Below, in pieces: positions 37,232 through 45,580 of a stretch of 64,000 nucleotides of DNA. The DNA is taken from positions 62,001 through 126,000 of the forward strand of contig NZ_CP018865.1 in the NCBI RefSeq assembly GCF_002849715.1, written 5' to 3'. A program made the translations under genes and the position numbers. The notes under the pieces are model-generated. The model saw only the letters and a list, made by a program, of their open reading frames with translations, was not told the origin of the DNA and made no database searches. This DNA comes from Arthrobacter crystallopoietes (lineage in GTDB: Bacteria > Actinomycetota > Actinomycetes > Actinomycetales > Micrococcaceae). How positions within the stretch are numbered: the stretch's first letter is position 1; each line of letters starts with the position of its first letter.

Positions 37232-37567
37232 CACTTTGTGTGCAAGAGGCACACGGTGGCCCTGCAAATTGGCGGGGAAACCCTACACCGACGTCAAGGA
37301 ACGTGCGTTCAGTGAAGCCTTTAGAGAAGCGTTTATACTCGATCAGGTTCGGTGGTCCCAACGGATCTGATTTGGGGCCCTGCCTGTGGAAGGGTGCAAC
37401 TCGCACCGGCGTGCTGAGCACTGTGGCGCCGAAAACGTCTACGCCGGTCTTGACGCGATCAGCGTCGTGAGCGCTCGGCCCGGGGCTGCCTTGTGCGGCC
37501 AGCAGTCGAGCGCTTGGCAATCTGTACAGCCCGTTCTAAAGAAGCGAACACAGCCGAGGAGCACAAG

Positions 37568-38662
37568 ATGGCACTGAAATTCTGGGTGACGACCCCGTTC
37601 TTCTATCCGGACATGACTCGACCTTGGTCGGAGGTCTTGGACGGGATGATCCGGATCGTCGACGCCGCCGAGGAACTGGGGTTCGAGGGAATCACGATCA
37701 ATGAGAACCAGTTTCAGAACTACGTGAGCAACCCCTCGGCAATGATGTTCGCAGCAGTCGCCGCAACGCGCACCAAGCGGTTGAGGATTGTGCCGGGCGT
37801 GGTCGTTCTGCCGGCGTACAATCCGCTGTTGGTTGCCTCGGAGATGAGCCTGCTGGATCATCTCGCGCCCGGTCGGATTGGCATCGGTGTCGCTCGCGGT
37901 GGCAGCCGGTTTCAGCTCGACCGCCTCGGCGTGAAGCCGGAAAACCAGCGTCCGCTCTACGAGGAAGCACTAGGGATCATCCGCCGACTGTTTACGGAGG
38001 ATGACGTATCCCATGACGGCCAGTTCTTCTCGTTCCCGCCGACCACGTTGGTTCCGAAGCCGACGACCAAGCCGCATCCCGACATTTGGGTCGCGTCGCA
38101 GAGCACGGACGGGGTACGCAAGGTCGCCCAACAGGGCCTGAACCTGATCACAGCGCCGAACTACGGGAACTTCGAGCCCTACGGCGACCTGGAGGAGCTG
38201 CTCGAGAGCTACAACGACGAGATCGCTAAGACCGGGCTGCCTCGGGGTGAGGTCATGGTGCTCCGCCACACCTGGGTCGGCCGCACAGAGGAGGAGGCGC
38301 TGGAGTACTTCGACGATATTGTGAACGAGTACAACCACTACATCGCTCTCGTGAAGGGTGAAGGCACGGTCGAGACGCGCGAGGAGCGCCTCGCCACCCG
38401 TGACGTGGGCGAGAGCCGTGACTTTGTTACCCGCGGGAAGATGCGGCCCACAGAACATTCCTTCCCGAAGGACAATCTGCTCGAAAAGTACGCTGATCCG
38501 GTCCTAACCACCCCTGATCGCATGATCGAGCGGTTCAAGACCTACGAGGCAATGGGAGTGGACCACCTCGCGTGCCTGGTAGCGAACGGCATGCCCACCG
38601 ACGCGGTCATCAAGAACATGGAAATGATGGCTGCGGAGGTTCTTCCCGCCTTCGCCGATTAG
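37568..38662 (+). CDS. Luciferase-like (LLM class) flavin-dependent monooxygenase
   Basis: The 364-residue protein starts at the ATG after GAGGAG. It has the bacterial luciferase TIM-barrel pattern: KFWVTTPFFYPDM, LGFEGITINENQF, IVPGVVVLPAYNPLLVASEMSLLDHLAPGRIGIGVARGG and the PDIWVASQSTDGVRKVA strand. Such enzymes use FMNH2 from a separate reductase to oxygenate substrates, including opening of N-heteroaromatic rings in pyridine-degrading Arthrobacter (PyrA). The SnoaL-flavin reductase at the right end of the cluster is the likely reductase. It leads a run of genes through the ribokinase. Confidence 0.85.
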   Translation: MALKFWVTTPFFYPDMTRPWSEVLDGMIRIVDAAEELGFEGITINENQFQNYVSNPSAMMFAAVAATRTKRLRIVPGVVVLPAYNPLLVASEMSLLDHLAPGRIGIGVARGGSRFQLDRLGVKPENQRPLYEEALGIIRRLFTEDDVSHDGQFFSFPPTTLVPKPTTKPHPDIWVASQSTDGVRKVAQQGLNLITAPNYGNFEPYGDLEELLESYNDEIAKTGLPRGEVMVLRHTWVGRTEEEALEYFDDIVNEYNHYIALVKGEGTVETREERLATRDVGESRDFVTRGKMRPTEHSFPKDNLLEKYADPVLTTPDRMIERFKTYEAMGVDHLACLVANGMPTDAVIKNMEMMAAEVLPAFAD

Positions 38663-38788
38663 AACCAGTTCGGAAATAGAACCAGCTCGCTCGACCGGCC
38701 TCTGCCCTTCCTGAGCGGTTGGAAGAGGTGGACGCCATTTTCTCGGCCGCGGTGGGTGGCCTTCTGGACAGCACGAGGAGATCAGCAA

Positions 38789-39130
38789 TTGATATATGAG
38801 ATACGCGAGTACGTTCCGATGCCGGGGCGGCTCGGAGACGTCGTTGACCTGTTCCACACAGCCGTCATTCCACTCTTCGGCAAGCACGGGATGGAGATCT
38901 CACAGATGGGTTGCACCAGCATCGGTGACAACTCCTACAACGAGTTCGTCTACACGATGCGGTTTTCCGACCTGGCCGAACTGGAGCGCAAGTGGGGGGC
39001 ATTTCTTGCTGATCCTCACTGGGCATCAGCGTTGGCCAGCCGTGAAGTGAGCGGTCCCCTCTACCAATCCATTCGCAGACGGATCATCGATTCCACACCC
39101 TTCGACCAAATGCTGGCGGTCTCGGATTGA
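38789..39130 (+). CDS. NIPSNAP family small protein
   Basis: The 113-residue protein begins at a TTG nine bases after GAGGAG; the earlier in-frame codons lack a ribosome site. It starts IYEIREYVPMPGRLGDVVDLFH and contains GMEISQMGCTSIGDN and a FVYTMRFSDLAELERKWGAF helix, the dimeric ferredoxin-like NIPSNAP pattern. Bacterial NIPSNAPs often sit in catabolic operons of unknown step. A role as an isomerase, lyase or binding subunit next to the monooxygenase is possible but not shown. Confidence 0.72.
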   Translation: MIYEIREYVPMPGRLGDVVDLFHTAVIPLFGKHGMEISQMGCTSIGDNSYNEFVYTMRFSDLAELERKWGAFLADPHWASALASREVSGPLYQSIRRRIIDSTPFDQMLAVSD

Positions 39131-39267
39131 TCTCACGATCCGTGGCCATTCCAAGCCCTAGTTAAATCTGGAACGGGCAACAGATATGCGATTCCCTAAC
39201 AGCTCGATCGGTAACCAAGACAACTACAAGCACTGCTACCACAAGCAGACGGAGGTGAGCACTACCC

Positions 39268-40755
39268 ATGACTGAGCAATTGCGTAAAGCCCCCATTGCG
39301 AATTCGGGGAAGTTCTATATTGGCGGAAAATGGGTCGACCCGTCGTCAACGGCCACGATCGACGTGATCGAAGCAGCAACGGAGGAACTCTACTTCACCG
39401 TCGCCGAAGCCAGAGCAGCCGATATCGCACGGGCTGTGGAGGCAGCCCGTCGGGCGTTCGACGAGGGTCCATGGCCACGGATGTCGCCGGGCCAGCGCGC
39501 CGAGTACCTGCGAGCGATCGCTCAGGCTGTGGCCGAGCGGACCGACGATCTGGTCCAATTGTGGCCCCGTGAGTCGGGGATCCTCGCCAACCTGGTGCCG
39601 ACCGTCATGAAGGAAGTCCCGGCAGCCTTTTCCTTTTATGCGGATCTCGCTGATCGGTTCCCCTTCGAACAGGCAGCGCCGACCAGCTCGGGCGAAGGCT
39701 TCGGCATGCTCGTCGGGGAGCCCGTGGGAGTTGTCGGAGCGATCATCCCCTGGAATACGCCGATGCCGCTAATCGCGTACAAGCTCGCCCCGGCGCTCCT
39801 CGCCGGATGCACTGTGATCATCAAGGCGTCGCCCGAGGCTCCCGGTGCTGCGTACGTGATGGCGGAGATCGCGGAGCAGGTCGGGCTGCCCGACGGTGTC
39901 GTCAATGTGCTCGCCGCCGATCGAGAGGCGTCCGAGACGCTCGTGCGCGATCATCGCGTGGACAAGATCTCCTTCACCGGTTCAACGGCGGTCGGAAAAA
40001 CCATCGCAGGGATTATGGGCGACCGGATCGGCCGATACTCGCTTGAGCTGGGAGGCAAGTCCGCAGCTGTCATCCTCGAGGACATGGACGTCGCCGAGGC
40101 GGCTGAAAACCTGGCCAGCGCCGGATGTTTCGTCTCCGGGCAGATCTGTGCATCGCTGTCCCGTGTCGTCATACCGCGCCATCGGCACGACGACATGGTC
40201 GAGGCGCTTGCGGACCGCTTCTCCCGAGTCAAGATCGGGAATCCGTTCGATGCCGGCGTCGGGATGGGGCCGTTGGCCACCCAGCGACAGCGTGAGCGGG
40301 TCGAAGGCTACGTCGCTATAGGTAGAGCCGAAGGTGCAACACTCGCTACCGGAGGCAGGCGGCCCAAAGACCTCGACCGGGGCTGGTTCGTCGAGCCGAC
40401 TGTGTTCGGGAACGTCGACAACTCCTCGAAAATCGCTCAGGAGGAGATCTTCGGGCCCGTGATGTCGGTCATCCCGGCGGCGGACGAGGAGGATGCGATC
40501 CGGATCGCAAATGATACGGTGTTCGGGCTCAACGCGGCTGTTTTCACTCACGATGCCGACCGGGCGCGAGAGGTGGGCAGGCGTCTGCGCGCCGGGACGG
40601 TCGGTCAGAACGGCAACCGGGCGGACTTCGGGATCGGGTTCGGTGGATTCAAACAATCCGGCATCGGCCGTGAGGGCGGCGTCGCAGGTCTGCTCCCGTA
40701 CCTGGAGAACAAGACAATGGTCTTCGACGAGAAGCCCCGTCATGCACCTGCCTAA
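39268..40755 (+). CDS. NAD(P)+-dependent aldehyde dehydrogenase
   Basis: The 495-residue protein is a full-length ALDH with PWNTPMPLIAYKLAPALLAG, the glycine-rich FTGSTAVGKTI, catalytic Glu in LELGGKS and catalytic Cys in SGQICAS, and the late EEIFGPVMSV motif. It oxidises an aldehyde to an acid. By comparison with the pyridine pathway (PyrB/PyrD), it may oxidise the aldehyde released after ring opening. Start is the ATG after GGAGGTGAG. Confidence 0.92.
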   Translation: MTEQLRKAPIANSGKFYIGGKWVDPSSTATIDVIEAATEELYFTVAEARAADIARAVEAARRAFDEGPWPRMSPGQRAEYLRAIAQAVAERTDDLVQLWPRESGILANLVPTVMKEVPAAFSFYADLADRFPFEQAAPTSSGEGFGMLVGEPVGVVGAIIPWNTPMPLIAYKLAPALLAGCTVIIKASPEAPGAAYVMAEIAEQVGLPDGVVNVLAADREASETLVRDHRVDKISFTGSTAVGKTIAGIMGDRIGRYSLELGGKSAAVILEDMDVAEAAENLASAGCFVSGQICASLSRVVIPRHRHDDMVEALADRFSRVKIGNPFDAGVGMGPLATQRQRERVEGYVAIGRAEGATLATGGRRPKDLDRGWFVEPTVFGNVDNSSKIAQEEIFGPVMSVIPAADEEDAIRIANDTVFGLNAAVFTHDADRAREVGRRLRAGTVGQNGNRADFGIGFGGFKQSGIGREGGVAGLLPYLENKTMVFDEKPRHAPA

Positions 40756-41449
40756 GTCCAGATCGGAATCCACAGTGAGCAACTCCAGCGAGGAGGGCGC
40801 CGCCCGATGTCTCCATGTCTTTGACATGGACGGCACCCTCCTCCGGAGTACTGCCACCATCGAGTTGGCCCGCAGCCTGGGCCACCTCGAAGGGGGACAG
40901 GAGATCGAGGAACTCTGGTTCGAGGGGAAAATCACCGATACCGAGTTCTGGTTGCGGCTTCTCGATATGTGCAAAGACGCAAGCGCTGCTGACATCGACG
41001 AGGCATTTCACAACGCACCGTGGATGGCCGGCATCGTGGAAACGTTCGCGGATATCCGTTCTCGGGGCGAAGCGGTGATCGTAATCTCGCAGTCACCAGC
41101 GTTCTTCGTTCGCCTGCTCGAACGCTGGGGTGCCCACGAGACCTATGGCTCGGCAGTGGAGCTAGGCCTCCCGCTGTCGGAGTCCGCCACCTTGCTGGCG
41201 GAGACGAAGGTTGCGATCACCGAGTCAGCTCTCGCGACTCGGAATTTGAGTGCGCAGCAGTGCGTGGCCTACGGGGACTCTTCGAGTGACCTTGGCCTTT
41301 TCGCTTCGTTGCCGCACACGGTCGCGGTAAACCCGACTCCAGAACTGGAGGCGCTGGCAGCGACGCGGTACGTGGGGACCGACATCCGCGAGGCGTACTC
41401 GCTAGGTCGCCAACTGATCGCTAAGTCGAACAGAGAGTATGTAACGTAA
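40742..41449 (+). CDS. HAD superfamily phosphatase (SerB-like, IB type)
   Basis: From the ATG overlapping the ALDH end it is 235 residues; a GTG at 40775 would shorten it by 11. HAD motifs are complete: FDMDGTLL (nucleophile Asp), VISQSP (motif II), a Lys in LLAETKVAI and YGDSSSDLGLF (motif IV). A helical cap follows motif I, as in phosphoserine phosphatases. In this cluster a role in dephosphorylating a ribonucleotide to a nucleoside would link the phosphoribosyltransferase to the nucleoside hydrolase. Substrate is inference. Confidence 0.82.
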   Translation: MHLPKSRSESTVSNSSEEGAARCLHVFDMDGTLLRSTATIELARSLGHLEGGQEIEELWFEGKITDTEFWLRLLDMCKDASAADIDEAFHNAPWMAGIVETFADIRSRGEAVIVISQSPAFFVRLLERWGAHETYGSAVELGLPLSESATLLAETKVAITESALATRNLSAQQCVAYGDSSSDLGLFASLPHTVAVNPTPELEALAATRYVGTDIREAYSLGRQLIAKSNREYVT

Positions 41450-41464
41450 GGGAGTTGAAGGTAG

Positions 41465-42268
41465 ATGAGCACGTCTGGATCGTCGATTAAGGTTCTGTTC
41501 GTAGGAGAGTCGTGGATCAAGCACACGATCCATATGAAAGGCTTCGACCAGTTTCACTCGACGGAATATGAGGAGGGTGCGGGGGTTTTCCTCGGGTGCC
41601 TGGAAGACGCAGGTTACGAAGTCACCTATGTCCGCGGTCACGAGATCACATTAAAGTTCCCCCGGTCCGCTGAGGAACTCGACGAGTTCGATGTGGTCGT
41701 GATCTCGGACATCGGTTCCAACTCCTTCCTGCTGCCGGACGAGACCTTCCTGCGGTCGGAGGCGTCGCCGAACCGGCTCGGGCTGGTGGCGGACTTCGTA
41801 CAGCGGGGTGGCGGACTGGTTATGATCGGAGGATACCTTTCCTTCACAGGGATCGACGGCAAGGGCCGATATGGGATGAGTCCGCTCGCCGGCCCTTTGC
41901 CGGTGACGATGTTGCCGTACGACGACCGCGTCGAGAGGTCGGAGGGGGTTGAGGTGGAAGTCTGCGAGCCGGAGCACCCGGTCCTCGGGGGGACACCGTC
42001 CGAGTGGCCGCAGCTGCTTGGCTACAACCGGCTCATTGCAAAGCCGGACGCCACTGTCGTTGCACGGGTAGGTGAGGATCCGATGCTGGTGGTCGGTGAG
42101 TACGGTCGAGGCCGGACGGCAGCATTCGCTTCCGACCTGGCTCCGCATTGGGCACCCCGGGAGTTTCTGGATTGGCCGCACTATGCCGGGATGTGGACGT
42201 CCATGCTGTCCTGGGCCGCACAGGTGCCGGCAGCACGGGCGCTTGCGGAACAGGCATCGAGGGTTTAG
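41465..42268 (+). CDS. Glutamine-amidotransferase-like protein (PF07090-type, ThuA-like fold)
   Basis: The 267-residue protein has a flavodoxin-like order: KVLFVGESWIKHT, then VFLGCLEDAGYEVTYVRGHE, FDVVVISDIGSNSFLLPD, FVQRGGGLVMIGGYLSFTG, and VVGEYGRGRTAAFASDLAPHW near the end. This is the cytoplasmic GATase1-like/DUF1355 pattern. There is no Cys nucleophile at the elbow (MIGGYLSF), so amidotransferase activity is unlikely. Family members occur next to sugar and nucleoside catabolic genes. Start follows GGGAGTTGAAGG. Function unknown. Confidence 0.72.
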   Translation: MSTSGSSIKVLFVGESWIKHTIHMKGFDQFHSTEYEEGAGVFLGCLEDAGYEVTYVRGHEITLKFPRSAEELDEFDVVVISDIGSNSFLLPDETFLRSEASPNRLGLVADFVQRGGGLVMIGGYLSFTGIDGKGRYGMSPLAGPLPVTMLPYDDRVERSEGVEVEVCEPEHPVLGGTPSEWPQLLGYNRLIAKPDATVVARVGEDPMLVVGEYGRGRTAAFASDLAPHWAPREFLDWPHYAGMWTSMLSWAAQVPAARALAEQASRV

Positions 42269-42278
42269 ACGGAGTAAC

Positions 42279-43307
42279 GTGACACAGTTGAATCAGCGGC
42301 GCCCCACGATGAAGGACGTCGCAGCGCACGCCCAAGTGTCGTTGAGCACAGTCAGTTATGTGCTCAACGACACCGGACCGGTCGCGCCCGCGCGTCGAAG
42401 GCGTGTTCTCGACGCCGTGCGGCTCCTGGAGTATGCGCCCAACGAGTCGGCACGCAAACTCAAGCGTCGCGGCCCGTCGACGATCGGGATGGTCGTACCA
42501 GACCTGACCAACCAGTTCTTCGCCATGGTCACCAAAGGGGTGCAGGAGGCGGCCTCGTCCAGGGACGTCCTGGTCGCCCTGGTGGTACCCACAGCCGCGG
42601 AGCTGCCCGAGGAGAGGCAGGCCGAGCTGTTGCGCAGCCAACGCGTCGACGGGGTCATCTACCTGTCCGGGACCGGTTCAATTCCTGCCGCCATCTATGA
42701 GATCGCCCGGTCCGGACCCGTCGTACTGGTCGACGAACAGATCCCTGGATCAGGGCTTCCTGCAGTCGTCTCCACTGCCCGCAAAGGGGCACGCGAGGTC
42801 GCTGCCCACGTCCTGGCCCAGGGACACCGCCGGGTCGCGGTGATCAGCGGTCCACCCGCCCTGTGGACGGCGAGAGAACGCCTGGCCGGTTATCGCGAGG
42901 CCTTCGCCGGAGCGGGTATCGACCCGGACTCGATCCCGGTCCTTGCCGGGGACTACGAACATGAGTCCGGACAGAAGTTGGCGGCCCAGCTTCTCTCCGC
43001 GGACCCTCGCCCCACAGCTTTGATCTGTGCCAATGACCTGCTGGCTGTCGGAGCGATGGAATGTTGCCGTGAGATGGGGTTGCAGGTGCCCGCCGATGTA
43101 AGCATCATCGGGTTCGATGACCTGCCGCTCTCGGTATTCCTCACGCCGCGGCTGACCACCGTGCGCCAGCCGGCGCACGAGATGGGGTTGCAGGCCGCGT
43201 CCCTCCTGTTCGATCTGCTGGACGGCTCCCAGGCGGACACAATCACCGAATTGCCGACGACCTTGCAGCTGAGAGAGTCGGTCTGCACTCCGGGGGACGC
43301 GGTATGA
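42279..43307 (+). CDS. LacI family transcriptional regulator
   Basis: I place the start at the GTG after GGAG; the open frame upstream overlaps the previous gene. The 342-residue protein has the LacI HTH (TMKDVAAHAQVSLSTVSYVLND) and hinge helix (YAPNESARKLKRRG), then a periplasmic-binding-like ligand domain (IGMVVPDLTNQFFAMVTKG, CANDLLAVGAMECCREMG, SIIGFDDLPLSVFLTP). Its ligand is probably a nucleoside, ribose-phosphate or base intermediate. It is the obvious reader of the TAGAAAC-type sites before the cluster's transcription units. ATGA overlap with the ribokinase gene. Confidence 0.9.
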   Translation: MTQLNQRRPTMKDVAAHAQVSLSTVSYVLNDTGPVAPARRRRVLDAVRLLEYAPNESARKLKRRGPSTIGMVVPDLTNQFFAMVTKGVQEAASSRDVLVALVVPTAAELPEERQAELLRSQRVDGVIYLSGTGSIPAAIYEIARSGPVVLVDEQIPGSGLPAVVSTARKGAREVAAHVLAQGHRRVAVISGPPALWTARERLAGYREAFAGAGIDPDSIPVLAGDYEHESGQKLAAQLLSADPRPTALICANDLLAVGAMECCREMGLQVPADVSIIGFDDLPLSVFLTPRLTTVRQPAHEMGLQAASLLFDLLDGSQADTITELPTTLQLRESVCTPGDAV

Positions 43308-44239
43308 AGGGCCGGCTCTTGGTCATCGGGGCGCTGAATGTCGACCTGGTGGTCGCAGCGCCCAGGCTGCCCGGGCCTGGCGAAACCGTTGTGGGGTCCG
43401 ACCTGCGGCGTCACGGCGGCGGGAAGGGCGGCAATTCGGCTGTTGCAGCGGTGCGCTCCGGCGCGGACGTCCGGTACGTCGGCGCCGTCGGAGATGACGA
43501 TCTCGGGACTGGTGCACTGGCCGAGCTGCGCGCCGAAGGGATCGACCTCACCGATGTCGCGGTCAAGCCCGGATGCGCTACCGGGGCGGCAGTTATCGTC
43601 GTAGATTCCTCCGGTGAGAATCAGATCGCAGTAGCGGCAGGTGCCAACACGTCGATGACACCCCAGGATGTCAGTGCCGCAATGGCACGAGCGCGTGGGT
43701 GGGCTGGCTGTGTTCTGGTCAGCACGGAGATCTCGGCTGCGGCAGTCACTGCGGCCGTCGAGGCCGCAACAAAGCAGGGGTGCCTGTGTGTGCTGAATCC
43801 GGCGCCAGTTGAACCCAGCCTGCGCGAACTCCTCGATCTGGCGCCGATCATCACGCCGAACTCAAGTGAACTGCGAGACTTCTACCGCCTGCTCGGAGAG
43901 TCCGGCAATCCGCCGGCCGAGGTCATGGCGGCGAAGGTCGCAGCCCATTCCAGGGCGCCTGTTGTCGTGACCATGGGCGGGGACGGCGTACTGGTGTGTG
44001 ATCCTGACGGGTCCAGCACCCGGGTGCCGGCTGGTTCCGCACGCCGAGTAGCAGACACGACGGGCGCCGGCGACACCTTCAACGGTGTGTTCGCCGCCAG
44101 CCTGGCAGCGGGGGAACCCGTTATTAGCGCGGCCCGCCGCGGCGTGGCGGCCGCGACGTTGTCGGTCGAGTCGACCGGAGCGCGCACAGGCATGCCCCGA
44201 TCATCGGAGATCGAAGCCGCACTGGCCGCACACGGATAA
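43304..44239 (+). CDS. Ribokinase (PfkB family)
   Basis: The 311-residue protein has GALNVDLVVAAPRLPGPGET at the N-terminus, the GGKGGNSAVAAVRSGADVRYVGAVGDD sugar-binding segment, and the PfkB signature DTTGAGDTFNGVF with the catalytic Asp. NPAPVEPSLREL and NSSELRD are typical of ribokinases. It phosphorylates ribose to ribose-5-phosphate, which the next unit's PRPP synthetase can use. Its start overlaps the LacI stop, so it is coupled to the regulator. Confidence 0.88.
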   Translation: MKGRLLVIGALNVDLVVAAPRLPGPGETVVGSDLRRHGGGKGGNSAVAAVRSGADVRYVGAVGDDDLGTGALAELRAEGIDLTDVAVKPGCATGAAVIVVDSSGENQIAVAAGANTSMTPQDVSAAMARARGWAGCVLVSTEISAAAVTAAVEAATKQGCLCVLNPAPVEPSLRELLDLAPIITPNSSELRDFYRLLGESGNPPAEVMAAKVAAHSRAPVVVTMGGDGVLVCDPDGSSTRVPAGSARRVADTTGAGDTFNGVFAASLAAGEPVISAARRGVAAATLSVESTGARTGMPRSSEIEAALAAHG

Positions 44240-44284
44240 AGCGCCGCCTCTCCTCTTCAACACGTTGAAGTGTCGGAACAAGGA

Positions 44285-44300
44285 TTAGAAAGGTTTCTAC
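44285..44300. promoter_or_regulatory. LacI-like operator before the PRPP synthetase unit
   Basis: TTAGAAAGGTTTCTAC contains the inverted half-sites TAGAAA and TTTCTA around GG. It is 124 bases before the PRPP synthetase start and separates that unit from the ribokinase gene. Confidence 0.6.
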
Positions 44301-44423
44301 CATGTATTTGTGCAGGAATGGTGCGAAAGTGGGGCTGCAGACGGCCCGGCAAGTCGCTGATCGGTCCACGGACGGAACGGCCCGGTTGGACGGATGTGCA
44401 GGACTCCGGGGAGTGGTCAAGGC

Positions 44424-45416
44424 ATGAGCGCCTCACTAGAGTTGGGGTCCCACAAGCGGCTCATGGTCTTCTCCGGCCGGTCGAACCAGCGTCTGGCAGG
44501 TGCCATTGCCGACCTGCTGGATATCGAGCTCGGCAAAGTGACTCTCAAGACCTTCTCCAGCGGGGAGGTGTACAGCAGGTTCGACGAATCGATCCGTGGT
44601 GCGGACGTGTTCATCATCCAACCCATGTGCGCAAACCCCGAGACCGGCATGAACGCGAACGATGCACTTATCGAATTGATGGTGATGGTTGATGCTGCCG
44701 TTGGTGCGAGTGCTCACCGCGTGATCGCGGTGACACCTTGGTATGGGTACTCGCGCCAGGACAAGAAGTCCGCTCCGCGGGAGCCCATCTCGGCGCGAAT
44801 GGTGGCGCGTGCTCTGGAAGTGACGGGGGTGGACCGCGTGTTGACGATGGACCTGCATGCCGGCCAGCTGCAGGGCTTCTTCAGCATCCCGGTCGACCAT
44901 ATGACGGCCCTGGGGATCCTCGGTGACTATTTCGCTGGCCTGGACGATGATCTCGTCATCGTTGCCCCGGATGCGGGCCGTGTGAAGCTTAACAAGCAGT
45001 TTGCCAGCCAGATCGGTGCCGGCCTGGCGATTCTGGATAAGGAACGCCCGCAACAGCAGGTAGCCGAGATCAATACGGTTATCGGTGACGTCCGCGGGAA
45101 GACCGCGATAGTCATCGACGACATCATCGACACTGCGGGGACGCTATGCGCAGCAGGCGAAGCACTCAACCGCGCAGGTGCACGACGAGTGTTCGCCGCG
45201 GCAACCCATGGCGTTTTCAGCGGCCGCGCATTCGAAAACCTCGCGACGTCACCGTTCGAGCGGGTCGTCGTTACGGACACCATCCCTCTGCGCGCCGGCG
45301 CCCCCTCCAATATCGATGTGTTGTCCTGTGCGCCGCTGCTCGCGGATTCGATCCGCCGGATCTTCACCGATGACTCGGTGAGTGCGGTCTTCGGTGGCAA
45401 GAACCATACCTTCTGA
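44424..45416 (+). CDS. prs: Ribose-phosphate pyrophosphokinase (PRPP synthetase)
   Basis: Starting at the ATG after GGGGAG it is 330 residues. Motifs are those of class I PRPP synthetases: SGRSNQRLAGAIADLL, FSSGEVYSRFDESIRG, TPWYGYSRQDKK, the DLHAGQLQGFF loop, and the PRPP-binding VIDDIIDTAGTL. It makes PRPP from ribose-5-phosphate and ATP. A second copy outside the chromosome implies a high local demand for PRPP, consistent with the NAMPT-like transferase 3.4 kb downstream. Confidence 0.93.
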   Translation: MSASLELGSHKRLMVFSGRSNQRLAGAIADLLDIELGKVTLKTFSSGEVYSRFDESIRGADVFIIQPMCANPETGMNANDALIELMVMVDAAVGASAHRVIAVTPWYGYSRQDKKSAPREPISARMVARALEVTGVDRVLTMDLHAGQLQGFFSIPVDHMTALGILGDYFAGLDDDLVIVAPDAGRVKLNKQFASQIGAGLAILDKERPQQQVAEINTVIGDVRGKTAIVIDDIIDTAGTLCAAGEALNRAGARRVFAAATHGVFSGRAFENLATSPFERVVVTDTIPLRAGAPSNIDVLSCAPLLADSIRRIFTDDSVSAVFGGKNHTF

Positions 45417-45430
45417 GGAGGATTGCAGAA

Positions 45431-45580
45431 ATGACAGATCTGGAGACCTTTCGGATGCTGACCGGCGGTGAACTCGTCGAGTCGGGGTCCGCGCGGCGGT
45501 ACGGCATAGCGGCGGCGTGGACCAAGGACATCCGCCGGGCTCACCGAGGCGCAGCGGCCGTGAAGGCGGGCTCGGTGTGA
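45431..45580 (+). pseudogene. Internally deleted aldehyde dehydrogenase remnant
   Basis: A 49-codon frame with an ATG after GAGGAGG has an N-terminal half that reads like an ALDH start (FRMLTGGELVESGSARRY) joined directly to text from near an ALDH C-terminus (YGIAAAWTKDIRRAHRGAAAV then KAGSV). About 400 residues between these points, with all catalytic residues, are missing. The stop overlaps the amidohydrolase start (TGATG). It is likely a scar of an in-frame deletion that kept translation coupling to the next gene. Confidence 0.65.

Larger units (their letters stand above)
35941..37567. other. Long noncoding or decayed stretch before the monooxygenase operon
   Basis: About 1.6 kb has no intact gene. 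On the minus strand around 36300-36700 a broken frame contains the protein-like text YFKNSVLEIFTRAMRTRFGN and a possible continuation after shifts (PGFARVDFQEVIRNNP), so a decayed gene of unknown family may lie there. Around 36180-36260 a plus frame resembles a transposase tail, not firmly. From 37063 the duplicated LacI-site promoter segment begins and leads to the operon. Confidence 0.45.
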
